Part shown: positions 17,573 through 26,161 of the stretch, in pieces
Layout of the letters: each line of letters opens with the position of its first letter
Position numbering within the stretch: the stretch's first letter is position 1
Source: Myxococcaceae bacterium
GTDB taxonomy: Bacteria > Myxococcota > Myxococcia > Myxococcales > Myxococcaceae
Reading direction: 5' to 3'
DNA length: 64,000 nucleotides
NCBI GenBank assembly: GCA_016926755.1
Contig: JAFGNZ010000081.1
Location: 1-64,000, forward strand
Notes under the pieces: model-generated
The model's database searches: none
Told to the model about the DNA's origin: nothing
What the model saw: the letters and a program-made list of their open reading frames with translations, nothing else
Position numbers and translations under genes: made by a program

Positions 17573-19051
17573 TCAGGCGACCTGTGTCCCGCCCACCGTC
17601 ATGTTGTCGATGCGCAGCGTGGGCAGCCCCACGCCCACCGGCAGCGTCTGCCCATCCTTGCTGCACGTGCCCATGCCCGGATCCGGCATCGGATCGCACC
17701 CCACCCGAGACACGTTCTTCAGCGCCTCCGGCCCCACGCCGATCAGGATCGCGTTCTTCACCGGCCGGCCCAGCTTGCCGTCCTCGATCTGGTACGCCTC
17801 GCTCACCTCGAAGACGAAGTTGCCGTTGGTGATGTCCACCTGCCCGCCGCCGAAGTTGGCGCAGTACAGCCCGCGCTTCACCTCCTGGATGATCTCCTCC
17901 GGAGAGTGATCGCCCGGCGCCAGGTACGTGTTCGTCATGCGCGGCAGCGGCATGTGCTTGAAGGACTCGCGCCGCCCGCTGCCCGTGGAGCGCTGGCCCA
18001 TCAGCTTGGCGTTGAGGCTGTCGTACATGTAGCCCTTGAGCACGCCCTTCTCGATCAGCACCTTGCGCTCGCCCGGCAGGCCCTCGTCATCCACGTTGAT
18101 GGAGCCGCGGCCGTTGGCCACCGTCCCATCGTCAATCACGGTGACCAGCTCCGAGGCCACCTTCTGCCCGAGCTTCCCGGCGAAGAGGGAGGTGCCCTTG
18201 CGGATGAAGTCCGCCTCCAGGCCGTGCCCCACCGCCTCGTGCAGGAGGATCCCGCTCCAGCCCGGCGCCAGCACCACCGTCTGCGGGCCCGCCTGGCACT
18301 CCGCCGCGCCCAGCGTGGCCACCGCCTGCCGCGCCGCCTCGCGTCCCACCTGCTCCGGCGTGAAGGTGTCGAAGTGGCTGAAGGGCACCCGCCCCCCGCC
18401 GCCGAAGACGCCCGTGCGCATCTCCTTCTTCTTCCCCTCGGCCACCACCCGGATGCCAATGCGGCACAGGTCCTGCGTGTCCTCCGTGTAGAAGCCCAGC
18501 GTGTTGGCCACCGCGATCCGCTTGGTGAGATCCACGTAGGAGCCGCTCACCTGCCTCACCCGCGAGTCGAACGCCCGGGCCGCCTTGTCCGCCCGCAGCA
18601 CCAGCGCCGCCTTGCTCGCCACGTCCACGTCCGCCAGCGGCGTGGGCACCTTGTAGTAGGTGGGCGCCGGCGTCCGGCTCACCTTGAAGCTCTGCTCCGA
18701 GCCCCCCCCTTGCGCGATCATCGCCGCGGTGCTGGCCGCCCGCAGCAGCGCCGCGTCATCCAGGTCATCCGAGTAGGCGTAGCCCACCTTCGCCCCGGAG
18801 ATGACGCGCACGCCCACTCCCTGCACCAGCCCCGTCTGCGCGCTCTTGATGCGCGTCTCCTCCAGCATCACCGCCGTGGTGAGGGTCCGCTCCAGGTACA
18901 CCTCGGCGAACTCGCCGCCGCGCGCCATGGCCACCGCCAGCAGGCGCTCGATCATCGCCAGGGGCAGCAGAGGGGCGGGCTGCCGGGCGACCAGGGGGGC
19001 AAGCCGGGTGGGGGTAGGGCGCTTCGTCGACGTCGCCGACGCACGAGGCAT
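17573..19051 (-). CDS. tldD: TldD metalloprotease catalytic subunit
   Basis: A protein of 492 residues with the TldD zinc signature HEAVGHGLE (H271, E272, H276). Other family blocks are G-V-G-V-R-V-I-S-G near residue 80 and G-S-G-R-R-E-S near the C-terminal third. It is the catalytic half of the TldD/TldE protease, which acts on unfolded or modified peptides in the cytoplasm. The N-terminus carries about 30 extra Pro/Arg/Ala-rich residues before the conserved part, compared with E. coli TldD (481). ATG 19051 has GGAG about 8 bases upstream. It is the first gene of the minus-strand string ending at the BamB-like gene. Confidence 0.94.
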   Translation of the reverse strand: MPRASATSTKRPTPTRLAPLVARQPAPLLPLAMIERLLAVAMARGGEFAEVYLERTLTTAVMLEETRIKSAQTGLVQGVGVRVISGAKVGYAYSDDLDDAALLRAASTAAMIAQGGGSEQSFKVSRTPAPTYYKVPTPLADVDVASKAALVLRADKAARAFDSRVRQVSGSYVDLTKRIAVANTLGFYTEDTQDLCRIGIRVVAEGKKKEMRTGVFGGGGRVPFSHFDTFTPEQVGREAARQAVATLGAAECQAGPQTVVLAPGWSGILLHEAVGHGLEADFIRKGTSLFAGKLGQKVASELVTVIDDGTVANGRGSINVDDEGLPGERKVLIEKGVLKGYMYDSLNAKLMGQRSTGSGRRESFKHMPLPRMTNTYLAPGDHSPEEIIQEVKRGLYCANFGGGQVDITNGNFVFEVSEAYQIEDGKLGRPVKNAILIGVGPEALKNVSRVGCDPMPDPGMGTCSKDGQTLPVGVGLPTLRIDNMTVGGTQVA

Positions 19052-19213
19052 TCGTATTCTCCAGGACACTGTGAAAGTGGGGGACCCTAACGGGGCCCTG
19101 TGACAGCGGCAACGGCCAACGCACCCGGAGTGTTCCACCAGGGGCCTGCTGCGCATTCCCCTGGCCGGTCGGGCGCTCTAAGATGCTCGGCTTCAAAGGA
19201 CCGGCCCACACCC

Positions 19214-21295
19214 ATGCCCCCTCGTCGACCGTCTTCTCCCCGCGCGGACTCCTCGAAGCCATCACCGGGTGGCGCGTCGAAGAAGGATCGTACGGAGATC
19301 CGCGCCTACCCCAAGCGCCGCCACGGCGAGCCGCCGCAGGGTGAGGAGGAGTCCCATCCGTCCCACTCCATGGAGAACCCTGCGGAGGAGGAGGAGTACC
19401 ACACCTCCAACCGCTACCCTCGGGAGGAGGGCGACGCCAGCGAGGGGACCCCGGTGGCGGACGATCCCCGCGTCGTCTCCAAGGAGATGTTCGCGCTGGA
19501 CGATGAGGAGCCCCTGGAGGAGGACGACGAAAACCCGGAGTCCACGCGCGCGGGCCCGCCCTTCTCGCTCCAGGTGCTGGAGGGGCCGGATCGCGGCCGG
19601 AAGCGCCGCTTCAAGACGGTGCGCATGGTGGTGGGGCGCGCCAAGGACGTGGATCTCAAGCTGACCGACCAGTCCGTGTCTCGCCGCCACCTGGAGATCA
19701 TCCACGGCGACAGCGGCACGGTGCTGCGGGATCTGGGCGGCGCCACCGGCACCCGGGTCAACGGCGAGCCCGTCGAGGAGACGACGATCAAGCACGGTGA
19801 CGAGATCACCATCGGCCGCACCAAGCTGAAGTTCGTCAATGAGCTGGAGGCCGCCAGGCTGCTCCGGGAGGAGGAGCAGAAGCGCGAGGAGGAGGCCAAG
19901 AAGAAGAAGGAGGAGGCGGAGGCCAAGAAGAAGGAGGAGGAGGTCAAGGCGAAGGAGGCGGCGGCCAACCCGACCGCGGACGGCAAGGAGGCCGGGGAGG
20001 CGAAGGACGGCACCCAGCCCCAGGCCGCCGCGGGCGCCCCCGCGACGGGCAGCGATCCGCTCCAGGACAAGAAGCTCCTCTATTACGGCGCCGGAGGGGT
20101 CGGCGCGGTGGTGCTGGTGGTGATCACCATCATCATGATGGTCACCGGGGATCCGCCCCCGCCGCCTCCGGCCAACCCCAAGGAGGTGCTGGCCACCACG
20201 AAGATGCAGGCGGCGCGGGCGGCGATCCGCGACGGTGAGTACTCCAAGGCCGTCAAGCTCATCGAGGAGGCGGAGGGCCTCAAGCCCGGCATCGACGAGG
20301 AGGGGCTGGCCGCCTCGGCGCGCGCCGAGGCCGTCGTCATCGAGGCGTTCCAGGAGGTGCGCGCGCTGGTGGCGGACGGCCGCTTCGAGGAGGCGCGCCA
20401 GAGGCTGGAGGCGGCGCCGGCGGGCACCACCGCCAAGAGCGACGAGGAGCGGGCGGCGCTGGAGAAGGAGCTGGGCGAGGCGGAGGTGGTCTTCTACACG
20501 AAGCGGGCGGACGAACTGCTCGACGCGCGGGACGCGGACGGGCTGCGGCCGGTCATCCCCAAGCTGCCGGCCAACCTCCAGGCGGCCTACCGCGAGAAGC
20601 TGGGGGATCTGGAGCTGGAGCTGGCCCGGGAGGCCGAAGAGCAGGCGGAGCAGGACAAGGCGAACAAGGCGCTGGCGGCGAAGCGGGCGGCCGAGCGCCG
20701 CGCGCAGTTCATCCGCGATGCCTTCGAGGCGGTGGAGCGCAAGTTCGAGAACGGCGACTACGATCGCGCGGTGCTGGAGTGTGATCGCGTGGTGGAGGCG
20801 CACCGGGCGGACGCGCAGATCCGCGAGCGCGCCAGGAGCCTCAAGCGCCTCATCCCCCAGTTCGCGCGCAGCTTCCAGGATGCCCAGCGCAAGGTGTCCG
20901 CCAACTCCATGGAGACGGCCATCCGGCCCCTGCGCAAGTCCAAGGAGCTCTACCAGCAGATCGGCTTCGGGGGCGACATGCTGGACACCCTCAACGAGCA
21001 GCTGGCCGAGGCCTCCGTGCGCGCGGGCAAGGCGGCCCTGGCGCGCAATGACATCGCCAGCGCCAGCGGCCACTTCCGCGAGGCGCTGCGGCTCAACCCC
21101 TCGGACGCGCGCGCCCGGGATGGGCTCGACAGCCTGGAGAGCAAGGCGGAGGAGCTGTTCCAGCGTGCCTACATCGAGAAGGATCGGGATCCTCGGTCCG
21201 CAGCGGAAAAGTTCAGGATTGTCATCGATACGGTGCCGGAGGGCTCCGAGCTGAGGCAGAAGGCCCAGGCCCTGCTTGAGGAACTGCAGCCTTGA
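19214..21295 (+). CDS. FHA-domain protein with coiled coil, one membrane helix and C-terminal repeats
   Basis: A protein of 693 residues. An acidic, disordered N-terminus (1-110) precedes an FHA domain (about 117-208), with GR (141-142), SRRH (156-159) and NG (183-184), the residues that hold a phosphothreonine peptide. Then come a highly charged Glu/Lys coiled coil (210-250), a Gly/Ala linker, one membrane helix (292-311) and a long alpha-helical repeat region of TPR character to the end. FHA would be cytoplasmic and the repeats periplasmic if inserted once. This resembles phospho-dependent assembly scaffolds. ATG 19214 is the first sensible start; the frame upstream is not protein-like. Confidence 0.88.
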   Translation: MPPRRPSSPRADSSKPSPGGASKKDRTEIRAYPKRRHGEPPQGEEESHPSHSMENPAEEEEYHTSNRYPREEGDASEGTPVADDPRVVSKEMFALDDEEPLEEDDENPESTRAGPPFSLQVLEGPDRGRKRRFKTVRMVVGRAKDVDLKLTDQSVSRRHLEIIHGDSGTVLRDLGGATGTRVNGEPVEETTIKHGDEITIGRTKLKFVNELEAARLLREEEQKREEEAKKKKEEAEAKKKEEEVKAKEAAANPTADGKEAGEAKDGTQPQAAAGAPATGSDPLQDKKLLYYGAGGVGAVVLVVITIIMMVTGDPPPPPPANPKEVLATTKMQAARAAIRDGEYSKAVKLIEEAEGLKPGIDEEGLAASARAEAVVIEAFQEVRALVADGRFEEARQRLEAAPAGTTAKSDEERAALEKELGEAEVVFYTKRADELLDARDADGLRPVIPKLPANLQAAYREKLGDLELELAREAEEQAEQDKANKALAAKRAAERRAQFIRDAFEAVERKFENGDYDRAVLECDRVVEAHRADAQIRERARSLKRLIPQFARSFQDAQRKVSANSMETAIRPLRKSKELYQQIGFGGDMLDTLNEQLAEASVRAGKAALARNDIASASGHFREALRLNPSDARARDGLDSLESKAEELFQRAYIEKDRDPRSAAEKFRIVIDTVPEGSELRQKAQALLEELQP

Positions 21296-21299
21296 GGGC

Positions 21300-21329
21300 C
21301 CACGGGTGCGGTAAGGTGCCGCCCCGTGG
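21300..21329 (+). promoter_or_regulatory. Strong stem-loop in the FHA-cNMP gene spacer
   Basis: Eleven base pairs with one bulged T form from CCACGGG-T-GCGG (21300-21311) and CCGCCCCGTGG (21319-21329), with a 7-base loop. It starts five bases after the FHA-gene stop and ends 37 bases before the next ATG. No T run follows, so it may be a weak terminator, an attenuator or an RNA-processing site rather than a classical terminator. Confidence 0.4.
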
Positions 21330-21366
21330 ACAGCCTTCGTTCCAACACCTTCGTGGAGAGCCATCA

Positions 21367-22707
21367 ATGAGTGAATCTTCCCTGCGCGAGCTCGGAATGG
21401 ATCTGCTCGAGGAGCGCCAGTTCGAGCGCGGCCTCGCCGTATTCGCCGAGTCCGTGCGGCGCACGCCGGCGGATCACCGCTCGCGGATGCTGGCGGCGCG
21501 CTGCCTGGCGGAGCTGGGAGAGCGCGAGCGCGCGGTGACGGCGTACCACGCCTGCGCGGAGGGGCTGCTCAAGCGCGACTACCTGCTGTCCGCCATGGCC
21601 GCCTGCAAGCTGGCGCTGGAGCTGGCCCCGCAGGAGCGCCGGCTGAAGGACACGCTGGTGCGCATCCACGCGCGCGCGGCGCGCAACGCCCCGGGCCGCG
21701 CCTCCGTGCCCCCGCCGCTGCCGCCGGATCCCATGTACGACGGCAAGGTGGAGACGGATCTGCTGGAGCTGGCGGGCGAGGAGCTCATCTCCCGCGCCCT
21801 GGAGGTGCTGGCCGCTCCGGACACGGGCGGCGCGGCGGATCCGGCCAGCCGGCCGCCGCTGCCGCTCTTCGCGGATCTGGAGCGCGAGGCCTTCCTGGAT
21901 CTGGTGCAGCGGATGAGCTGGAAGAGCGTGCCGGTGGGCACGGCGATCAGCCAGGAGGGGGAGGCGGGCGAACAGCTGCACGTCATCGTCGCCGGCAAGG
22001 CGGAGGTGACGCGGCTGGTGGACGGGCAGCGCAAGGCGCTGGGCCGGCTGGGCGGCGGCTCCATCTTCGGCGAGCTGTCGCTCATCACGGGCACGCCGCC
22101 CACGGCCTCGGTGAGCACCACGGTGGACACGGAGGTGTTCGAGATCCGCCGCGAGCACCTCAACGCGGTGGCCCGCAGCCACCCCTCGGTGCCCTCGGTG
22201 CTGGCGGAGTTCGCCCAGCAGCGCATGGCGCGCAACATGATGGCCACCTCGCCGCTGTTCCAGCAGCTGCCGGAGTCCGAGCGGGCCGCGCTGCTGGGGC
22301 GCTTCCACTTCAAGGCGCTGCAGCCGCGGGACAAGGCGCTCACGGAGGGCGAGCCGTCCCCGGGCCTGTTCCTGGTGCTGGCCGGCGAGCTGGTGGTGCA
22401 GAAGGGGGATCCGACGGGCGGGGTGGTGAGCCTGGGCGTGCTGCGCGAGGGCGAGGTGGCCGGGGAGATCTCCCTGCTGACGGGCCAGCCGGCCACCGCC
22501 ACGGTGGTGTCCACGCGCAAGACGGCCACCGCGTTCCTGGATCGCGCGGCGTTCGGCGAGCTGGTGAAGGAGTACCCCGACATCAAGACGTACCTGGAGC
22601 AGCTCTCGGAGCGGCGGCAGAAGCAGACGGCCGAGGCGCTGCGGCCCGCGGAGATCATCGACGCGGACGAGCTGGTGATCGAGGCGGACACGGCCGGGGC
22701 GGCGTGA
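21367..22707 (+). CDS. Protein with two cyclic-nucleotide-binding domains and an N-terminal TPR-like region
   Basis: A protein of 446 residues. The N-terminal 110 residues are alpha-helical and TPR-like. Two cNMP-binding beta-barrels follow, at about 165-285 and 295-415. Each has the phosphate-binding cassette pattern: F-G-E-L-S-L-I-T-G-T-P-P-T-A in the first and V-A-G-E-I-S-L-L-T-G-Q-P-A-T-A in the second. The Arg usually found in cAMP-binding cassettes is replaced by Pro/Thr in both, so canonical cAMP binding is uncertain. There is no DNA-binding helix-turn-helix. Start ATG 21367 with GGAGAG upstream. It lies in the same direction as the FHA gene. Confidence 0.85.
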   Translation: MSESSLRELGMDLLEERQFERGLAVFAESVRRTPADHRSRMLAARCLAELGERERAVTAYHACAEGLLKRDYLLSAMAACKLALELAPQERRLKDTLVRIHARAARNAPGRASVPPPLPPDPMYDGKVETDLLELAGEELISRALEVLAAPDTGGAADPASRPPLPLFADLEREAFLDLVQRMSWKSVPVGTAISQEGEAGEQLHVIVAGKAEVTRLVDGQRKALGRLGGGSIFGELSLITGTPPTASVSTTVDTEVFEIRREHLNAVARSHPSVPSVLAEFAQQRMARNMMATSPLFQQLPESERAALLGRFHFKALQPRDKALTEGEPSPGLFLVLAGELVVQKGDPTGGVVSLGVLREGEVAGEISLLTGQPATATVVSTRKTATAFLDRAAFGELVKEYPDIKTYLEQLSERRQKQTAEALRPAEIIDADELVIEADTAGAA

Positions 22708-22720
22708 GCGGGCGTGGGGG

Positions 22721-23215
22721 ATGCTGACGCTCTCGCGCTCGCGCGTGGTGGGGCTCGGCCTGGCGCTGCTGGTCGCCGGGCTGGTGCTCGCCCTGTGGCC
22801 GCGCGAGGAGCTCACGGTAGAGGAGGCCATCTCGCGGAAGATCATCGAGATGACGCGCTCGGCCGAGGAGAAGGACATCGCCGAGGTGATGGAGGGCGTG
22901 TCCGAGCGCTTCAAGGCCGGCGAGGGGTGGGGCAAGGAGCAGCTGCGGGGCGTGCTGGCGGCTCAGGTGCTGCGCGGGCAGTGGGTCCGCATCTTCTTCC
23001 GGGATCTCACGGTGACGGAGGTGTCCCCCACGCAGGGGGAGTTCACCGCGAAGTTCCTCTTCGGGCGCTCGGAGGCGCAGCTGCTGGAGCAGCTGGCCCA
23101 GGAGACCGTGCTCAGCATCTGGCGGGTCGAGGGCACCTTCGAGAAGGAGCAGGACGGGGAGTGGCGCGTGGTGGTAGCACGCCACCGCCGGTTGAACCCC
23201 CAGGATCTCTTTTGA
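22721..23215 (+). CDS. Small membrane-anchored protein with an NTF2-like region
   Basis: A protein of 164 residues with an N-terminal hydrophobic helix (about 9-27), probably an uncleaved anchor or signal. A compact alpha/beta region follows, whose pattern (a helix of I-I-E-M-T-R-S-A-E-E-K-D type, then strands ending D-G-E-W-R-V-V-V-A-R-H) resembles NTF2-like or SnoaL folds. No catalytic residues can be assigned. It starts 13 bases after the cNMP gene and ends 16 bases before the MFS gene, so the three are probably one transcript. The NTF2 assignment is tentative. Confidence 0.7.
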   Translation: MLTLSRSRVVGLGLALLVAGLVLALWPREELTVEEAISRKIIEMTRSAEEKDIAEVMEGVSERFKAGEGWGKEQLRGVLAAQVLRGQWVRIFFRDLTVTEVSPTQGEFTAKFLFGRSEAQLLEQLAQETVLSIWRVEGTFEKEQDGEWRVVVARHRRLNPQDLF

Positions 23216-23231
23216 ACACAGGAGCCTTCCG

Positions 23232-24551
23232 TTGAGCCGGACCCAGCGAGCGCCGTTCCGGGAGATCTTCGGGTGGGCGATGTTCGACTTCGCCAACTCC
23301 TCCTACACCACCGTCATCATCACGGTGGCCTTCAGCGTCATCTTCCCCAAGCTGATCGTCGGGGATGAGCGCAGCGGGAACTTCCTCTGGAGCCTGGCGC
23401 TCTCCACCAGCCTGCTGCTGGTGGCGCTGAGCGGGCCCGTGCTGGGCTCCCTGATGGACTTCAGCGCCGCGAAGAAGAAGTTCCTCTTCGCCAGCTACCT
23501 GCTGACGGTGCTGTCCACCGCGGCGCTCTACTTCGTCACCCCGGGGGCGGTGGCGCTCTGCGTCTTCCTCATCGTCCTCTCCAACTACGGCTTCTCCGCG
23601 GGAGAGAACTTCTCCTCCGCCTTCCTGCCGGAGCTCGGGCCTCCGGAGCAGCTGGGGAAGATCTCCGGCATGGCCTGGGGCATCGGCTACTTCGGCGGCC
23701 TGCTCTCCACCGCCCTCATCTTCCTGCTCACCACCCCGCACACCGTGGAGAACCTGGAGGGCGTGAGGCTCATCGGCCCCATCACCGGCGGCTTCTTCCT
23801 CGTGGCCGGCATCCCCACCTTCCTGCTGCTGAAGGAGCGCGGCACGCCCAAGGTGCTGCCACCCGGCGAGAGCTACCTGGCGGCCGGGTTCCGGCGCCTG
23901 AACCGCACGCTGCGCGAGCTGCGCGACTTCAGGGATCTGATCGTCTTCCTCTTCTCGTTCTTCTTCGCCTACGCCGGCCTCTCCATCGTCATCAGCTTCG
24001 CCTTCATCTACGGCGATCAGGTGATCGGCTGGAGCACCACCTCCCAGGCGGCCATGTTCGTGCTGACCAACGTCTCCGCGGCCGTGGGCGCGCTGCTCTT
24101 CGGCTTCATCCAGGACCGCATCGGCGACAAGCGCACGTACAACATCACGCTCATCATCTGGATCGTCGCCGTGCTGCTGATCTGGGGCGCCCCGAGGCTG
24201 ACGGACTGGCTCAACGAGACGCTCGGCAAGCAGTGGAAGGCGGAGTCCGTCTTCCTCTGCATCGGCGCGCTGGCGGGGCTGTGCCTGGGCTCCACCCAGT
24301 CCGCCGCCCGCGCCATGGTCGGCGTGTTCAGCCCGGAGTCGAAGGCGGGCGAGTTCTACGGGTTCTGGGGGCTGTTCGGAAAGCTGTCCGCCATCTTCGG
24401 CCTGATGAGCCTGGGCTTCCTCCAGATCCAGCTCGGGCTCCAGGGCTCCATCCTGCTGTGCGTGCTCTTCTTCCTCATCTCCTTCGTCATCTCCTTCTTC
24501 GTGGATGAGAGGCGCGGCAAGGAGATGGCTCGGCGCCACACGGGCGAGTAG
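23232..24551 (+). CDS. UMF1-type MFS permease
   Basis: A twelve-helix transporter of 439 residues. The opening G-W-A-M-F-D-F-A-N-S-S-Y is the signature of the UMF1 family (relatives of the Atg22 vacuolar effluxer), and the rest shows paired six-helix bundles with a central cytoplasmic loop around residues 200-240. The substrate is unknown; family members are suspected of exporting amino acids or other small metabolites. The start is TTG 23232, with GGAG about 7 bases upstream; no in-frame ATG or GTG would keep the signature. It ends the plus-strand run that began with the FHA gene. Confidence 0.88.
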   Translation: MSRTQRAPFREIFGWAMFDFANSSYTTVIITVAFSVIFPKLIVGDERSGNFLWSLALSTSLLLVALSGPVLGSLMDFSAAKKKFLFASYLLTVLSTAALYFVTPGAVALCVFLIVLSNYGFSAGENFSSAFLPELGPPEQLGKISGMAWGIGYFGGLLSTALIFLLTTPHTVENLEGVRLIGPITGGFFLVAGIPTFLLLKERGTPKVLPPGESYLAAGFRRLNRTLRELRDFRDLIVFLFSFFFAYAGLSIVISFAFIYGDQVIGWSTTSQAAMFVLTNVSAAVGALLFGFIQDRIGDKRTYNITLIIWIVAVLLIWGAPRLTDWLNETLGKQWKAESVFLCIGALAGLCLGSTQSAARAMVGVFSPESKAGEFYGFWGLFGKLSAIFGLMSLGFLQIQLGLQGSILLCVLFFLISFVISFFVDERRGKEMARRHTGE

Positions 24552-24910
24552 CGCCGTGTCAAGGCCCCCCAGCAGGCTCTCGACTCTTGGTAGTCAAGAA
24601 ATTCACTGGGAGTGAACGATCCTCTACTGTCCTTCTGTTTTCAGGCGGTTCCGGCGCTTCGTCTGCCCGGTAACTCAATGGAAGCGGGGATAACGGAGAA
24701 CCTGCGGAAATCTGACTTAAGCCACTATACCTGGGGGGCAAAGAGATCAACCTGCACTTCATATAGGCGTTGCTCGGGCTAATCCATTAAGCTGCCGAGT
24801 GCAGTGACACAGGGGGAATTGCCGTATTCCTGTAATCCCATGTCATCGGACAAATATGCCTATGCCTCGCCCCGCGGTGTCGGAGGTCGAGTCAGGGAGG
24901 AGGAAGTTCC
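24552..24910. other. AT-richer intergenic region before the second anchor-A lipoprotein
   Basis: About 360 bases with no gene I can support. Composition is noticeably less GC-rich than the flanks. It holds the perfect inverted repeat TTCACT-GGG-AGTGAA (24602-24616), several TATA-like words (24726, 24762) without a convincing -35 partner, and a good ribosome site just before the ATG at 24911. The repeat could be an operator; a chance match of this size is also possible. Confidence 0.5.
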
Positions 24911-26095
24911 ATGCAGAGAAATTCCATCTATGGGTTCGTAATGCTGGCCTTCACGGCGACTGCGTGCGGCGCTCCAGAGCTGTCCACGCCTGAGGCCCTG
25001 GGTGAAGCGAGGCCGCAGACGCTCAGCAGTGACTCGACGGCGCCGGTGAGCGTCGCCGCCACCATCCCGGATCCGGATGAGAACGGCGAGCACCACGGCG
25101 ATGTCACCGTGTGGGTCTGGTCGACGGATGCGGAGTCGGACGTGGAGGCCATCTACTACGCCTTCTCCGGGGCCATGACGGGAGATGGCGTGATCGCGGG
25201 CAACGAGGCCTTTCTGCCGGTTATCAACCAGCTGGGGACGACGACGGTCACCTACTACGCGAAGGACGTGGCCGGGAACTACGAGGCTCCGAAGACCCTC
25301 ACGATCGTCATCACGGAGCAGGTGACGTGCACCGAGGTCAGCCTCCGGGACTTCACCCTCTACGTGAACGGGGACTACCTGGGCGGCCACGACGTGCGCG
25401 GCAAGGTGGCGGCCGGCGGCACCCTCGAGATGAACAACTTCTCGGTGGGCGCGGAGCTGCCGGCGGATGAGCTGGAGAACGTGCTGGTGGCCGGCGGGGC
25501 GCTGAACATCACCAACGGCGGCGTCTTCGGCAATGCCCACTACGGGGACACCACCACCGCCAACGGCACGGTGACGTTCTACCGCGGCGCCCTGTCGCAG
25601 GGCTCGAACGTGGACTTCGCCATGCGGAGCTACGAGCTGCAGACGCTGTCGGACGCCCTCTTCACGCTGGATGCCAACGGGACGACGAGGTACGAGACCT
25701 GGGGTGGCCTCTTCCTGACGGGGACGAACCCGAAGCAGAACGTCTTCTCGGTGAACGCCAGCGCCTTCACCAACCTCCACTACTTCTCCCTCAGCGTGCC
25801 GCAGGGCTCCCAGGCGGTCATCAACGTCCGCGGGAGCACGGTGAAGATCACCGGCTTCGGCAATGGCTACAGCGGCGTGGACGCCAAGGGCGTCATCTTC
25901 AACTTCAACGCCACCAGCATCTACGCCCGCAGCTACGGCTTCTTCGGCACGCTGCTGGCCCCCAACGCCCACGTCGACTTCTCCAACGGCAGCTGGGACG
26001 GCGGCCTCTACGCCAACTCGATGACGGGCAACGCCGAGGGCCACCTGGCCCCCCTGCGGGACTTCGAGCTCTGCGTGCGCGGCGGTGGAATCTAG
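24911..26095 (+). CDS. Choice-of-anchor A family lipoprotein (copy 2)
   Basis: The product has 394 residues and the same layout as the gene at 4849: lipobox TATAC (Cys19), an Ig-like module, then a choice-of-anchor-A domain with L-R-D-F-T-L-Y-V-N-G-D-Y, L-V-A-G-G-A-L-N-I-T, Y-S-G-V-D-A-K-G and N-G-S-W-D-G-G-L-Y-A. The Ig-like part is nearly identical to copy 1 at DNA level, including 43 consecutive identical bases (25097-25139 against 5038-5080), whereas the anchor-A part has diverged further. The ATG has GGGAGGAGGAAG upstream. A strong terminator follows at 26126. Confidence 0.87.
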   Translation: MQRNSIYGFVMLAFTATACGAPELSTPEALGEARPQTLSSDSTAPVSVAATIPDPDENGEHHGDVTVWVWSTDAESDVEAIYYAFSGAMTGDGVIAGNEAFLPVINQLGTTTVTYYAKDVAGNYEAPKTLTIVITEQVTCTEVSLRDFTLYVNGDYLGGHDVRGKVAAGGTLEMNNFSVGAELPADELENVLVAGGALNITNGGVFGNAHYGDTTTANGTVTFYRGALSQGSNVDFAMRSYELQTLSDALFTLDANGTTRYETWGGLFLTGTNPKQNVFSVNASAFTNLHYFSLSVPQGSQAVINVRGSTVKITGFGNGYSGVDAKGVIFNFNATSIYARSYGFFGTLLAPNAHVDFSNGSWDGGLYANSMTGNAEGHLAPLRDFELCVRGGGI

Positions 26096-26125
26096 GCGCT
26101 CACGCCACGGCTGAATGAAGCACCC

Positions 26126-26157
26126 GAGGGGCTCCGGGGCTCAACCCGGGGCCCCTC
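26126..26157. terminator. Bidirectional terminator between convergent genes
   Basis: A 13-pair stem (GAGGGGC-T-CCGGG at 26126-26138 with CCCGG-G-GCCCCTC at 26145-26157, one T-G wobble) and a 6-base loop, followed by the T-rich tail TCTCTTACTT on the plus strand. It separates the anchor-A gene (stop 26095) from the convergent TPR gene (stop 26162). Confidence 0.75.
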
Positions 26158-26161
26158 TCTC

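Noticed and set aside
24559-24762. Small minus-strand frame in the AT-richer gap
   Set aside because: No ribosome site or protein-like pattern; it is read across the inverted repeat.
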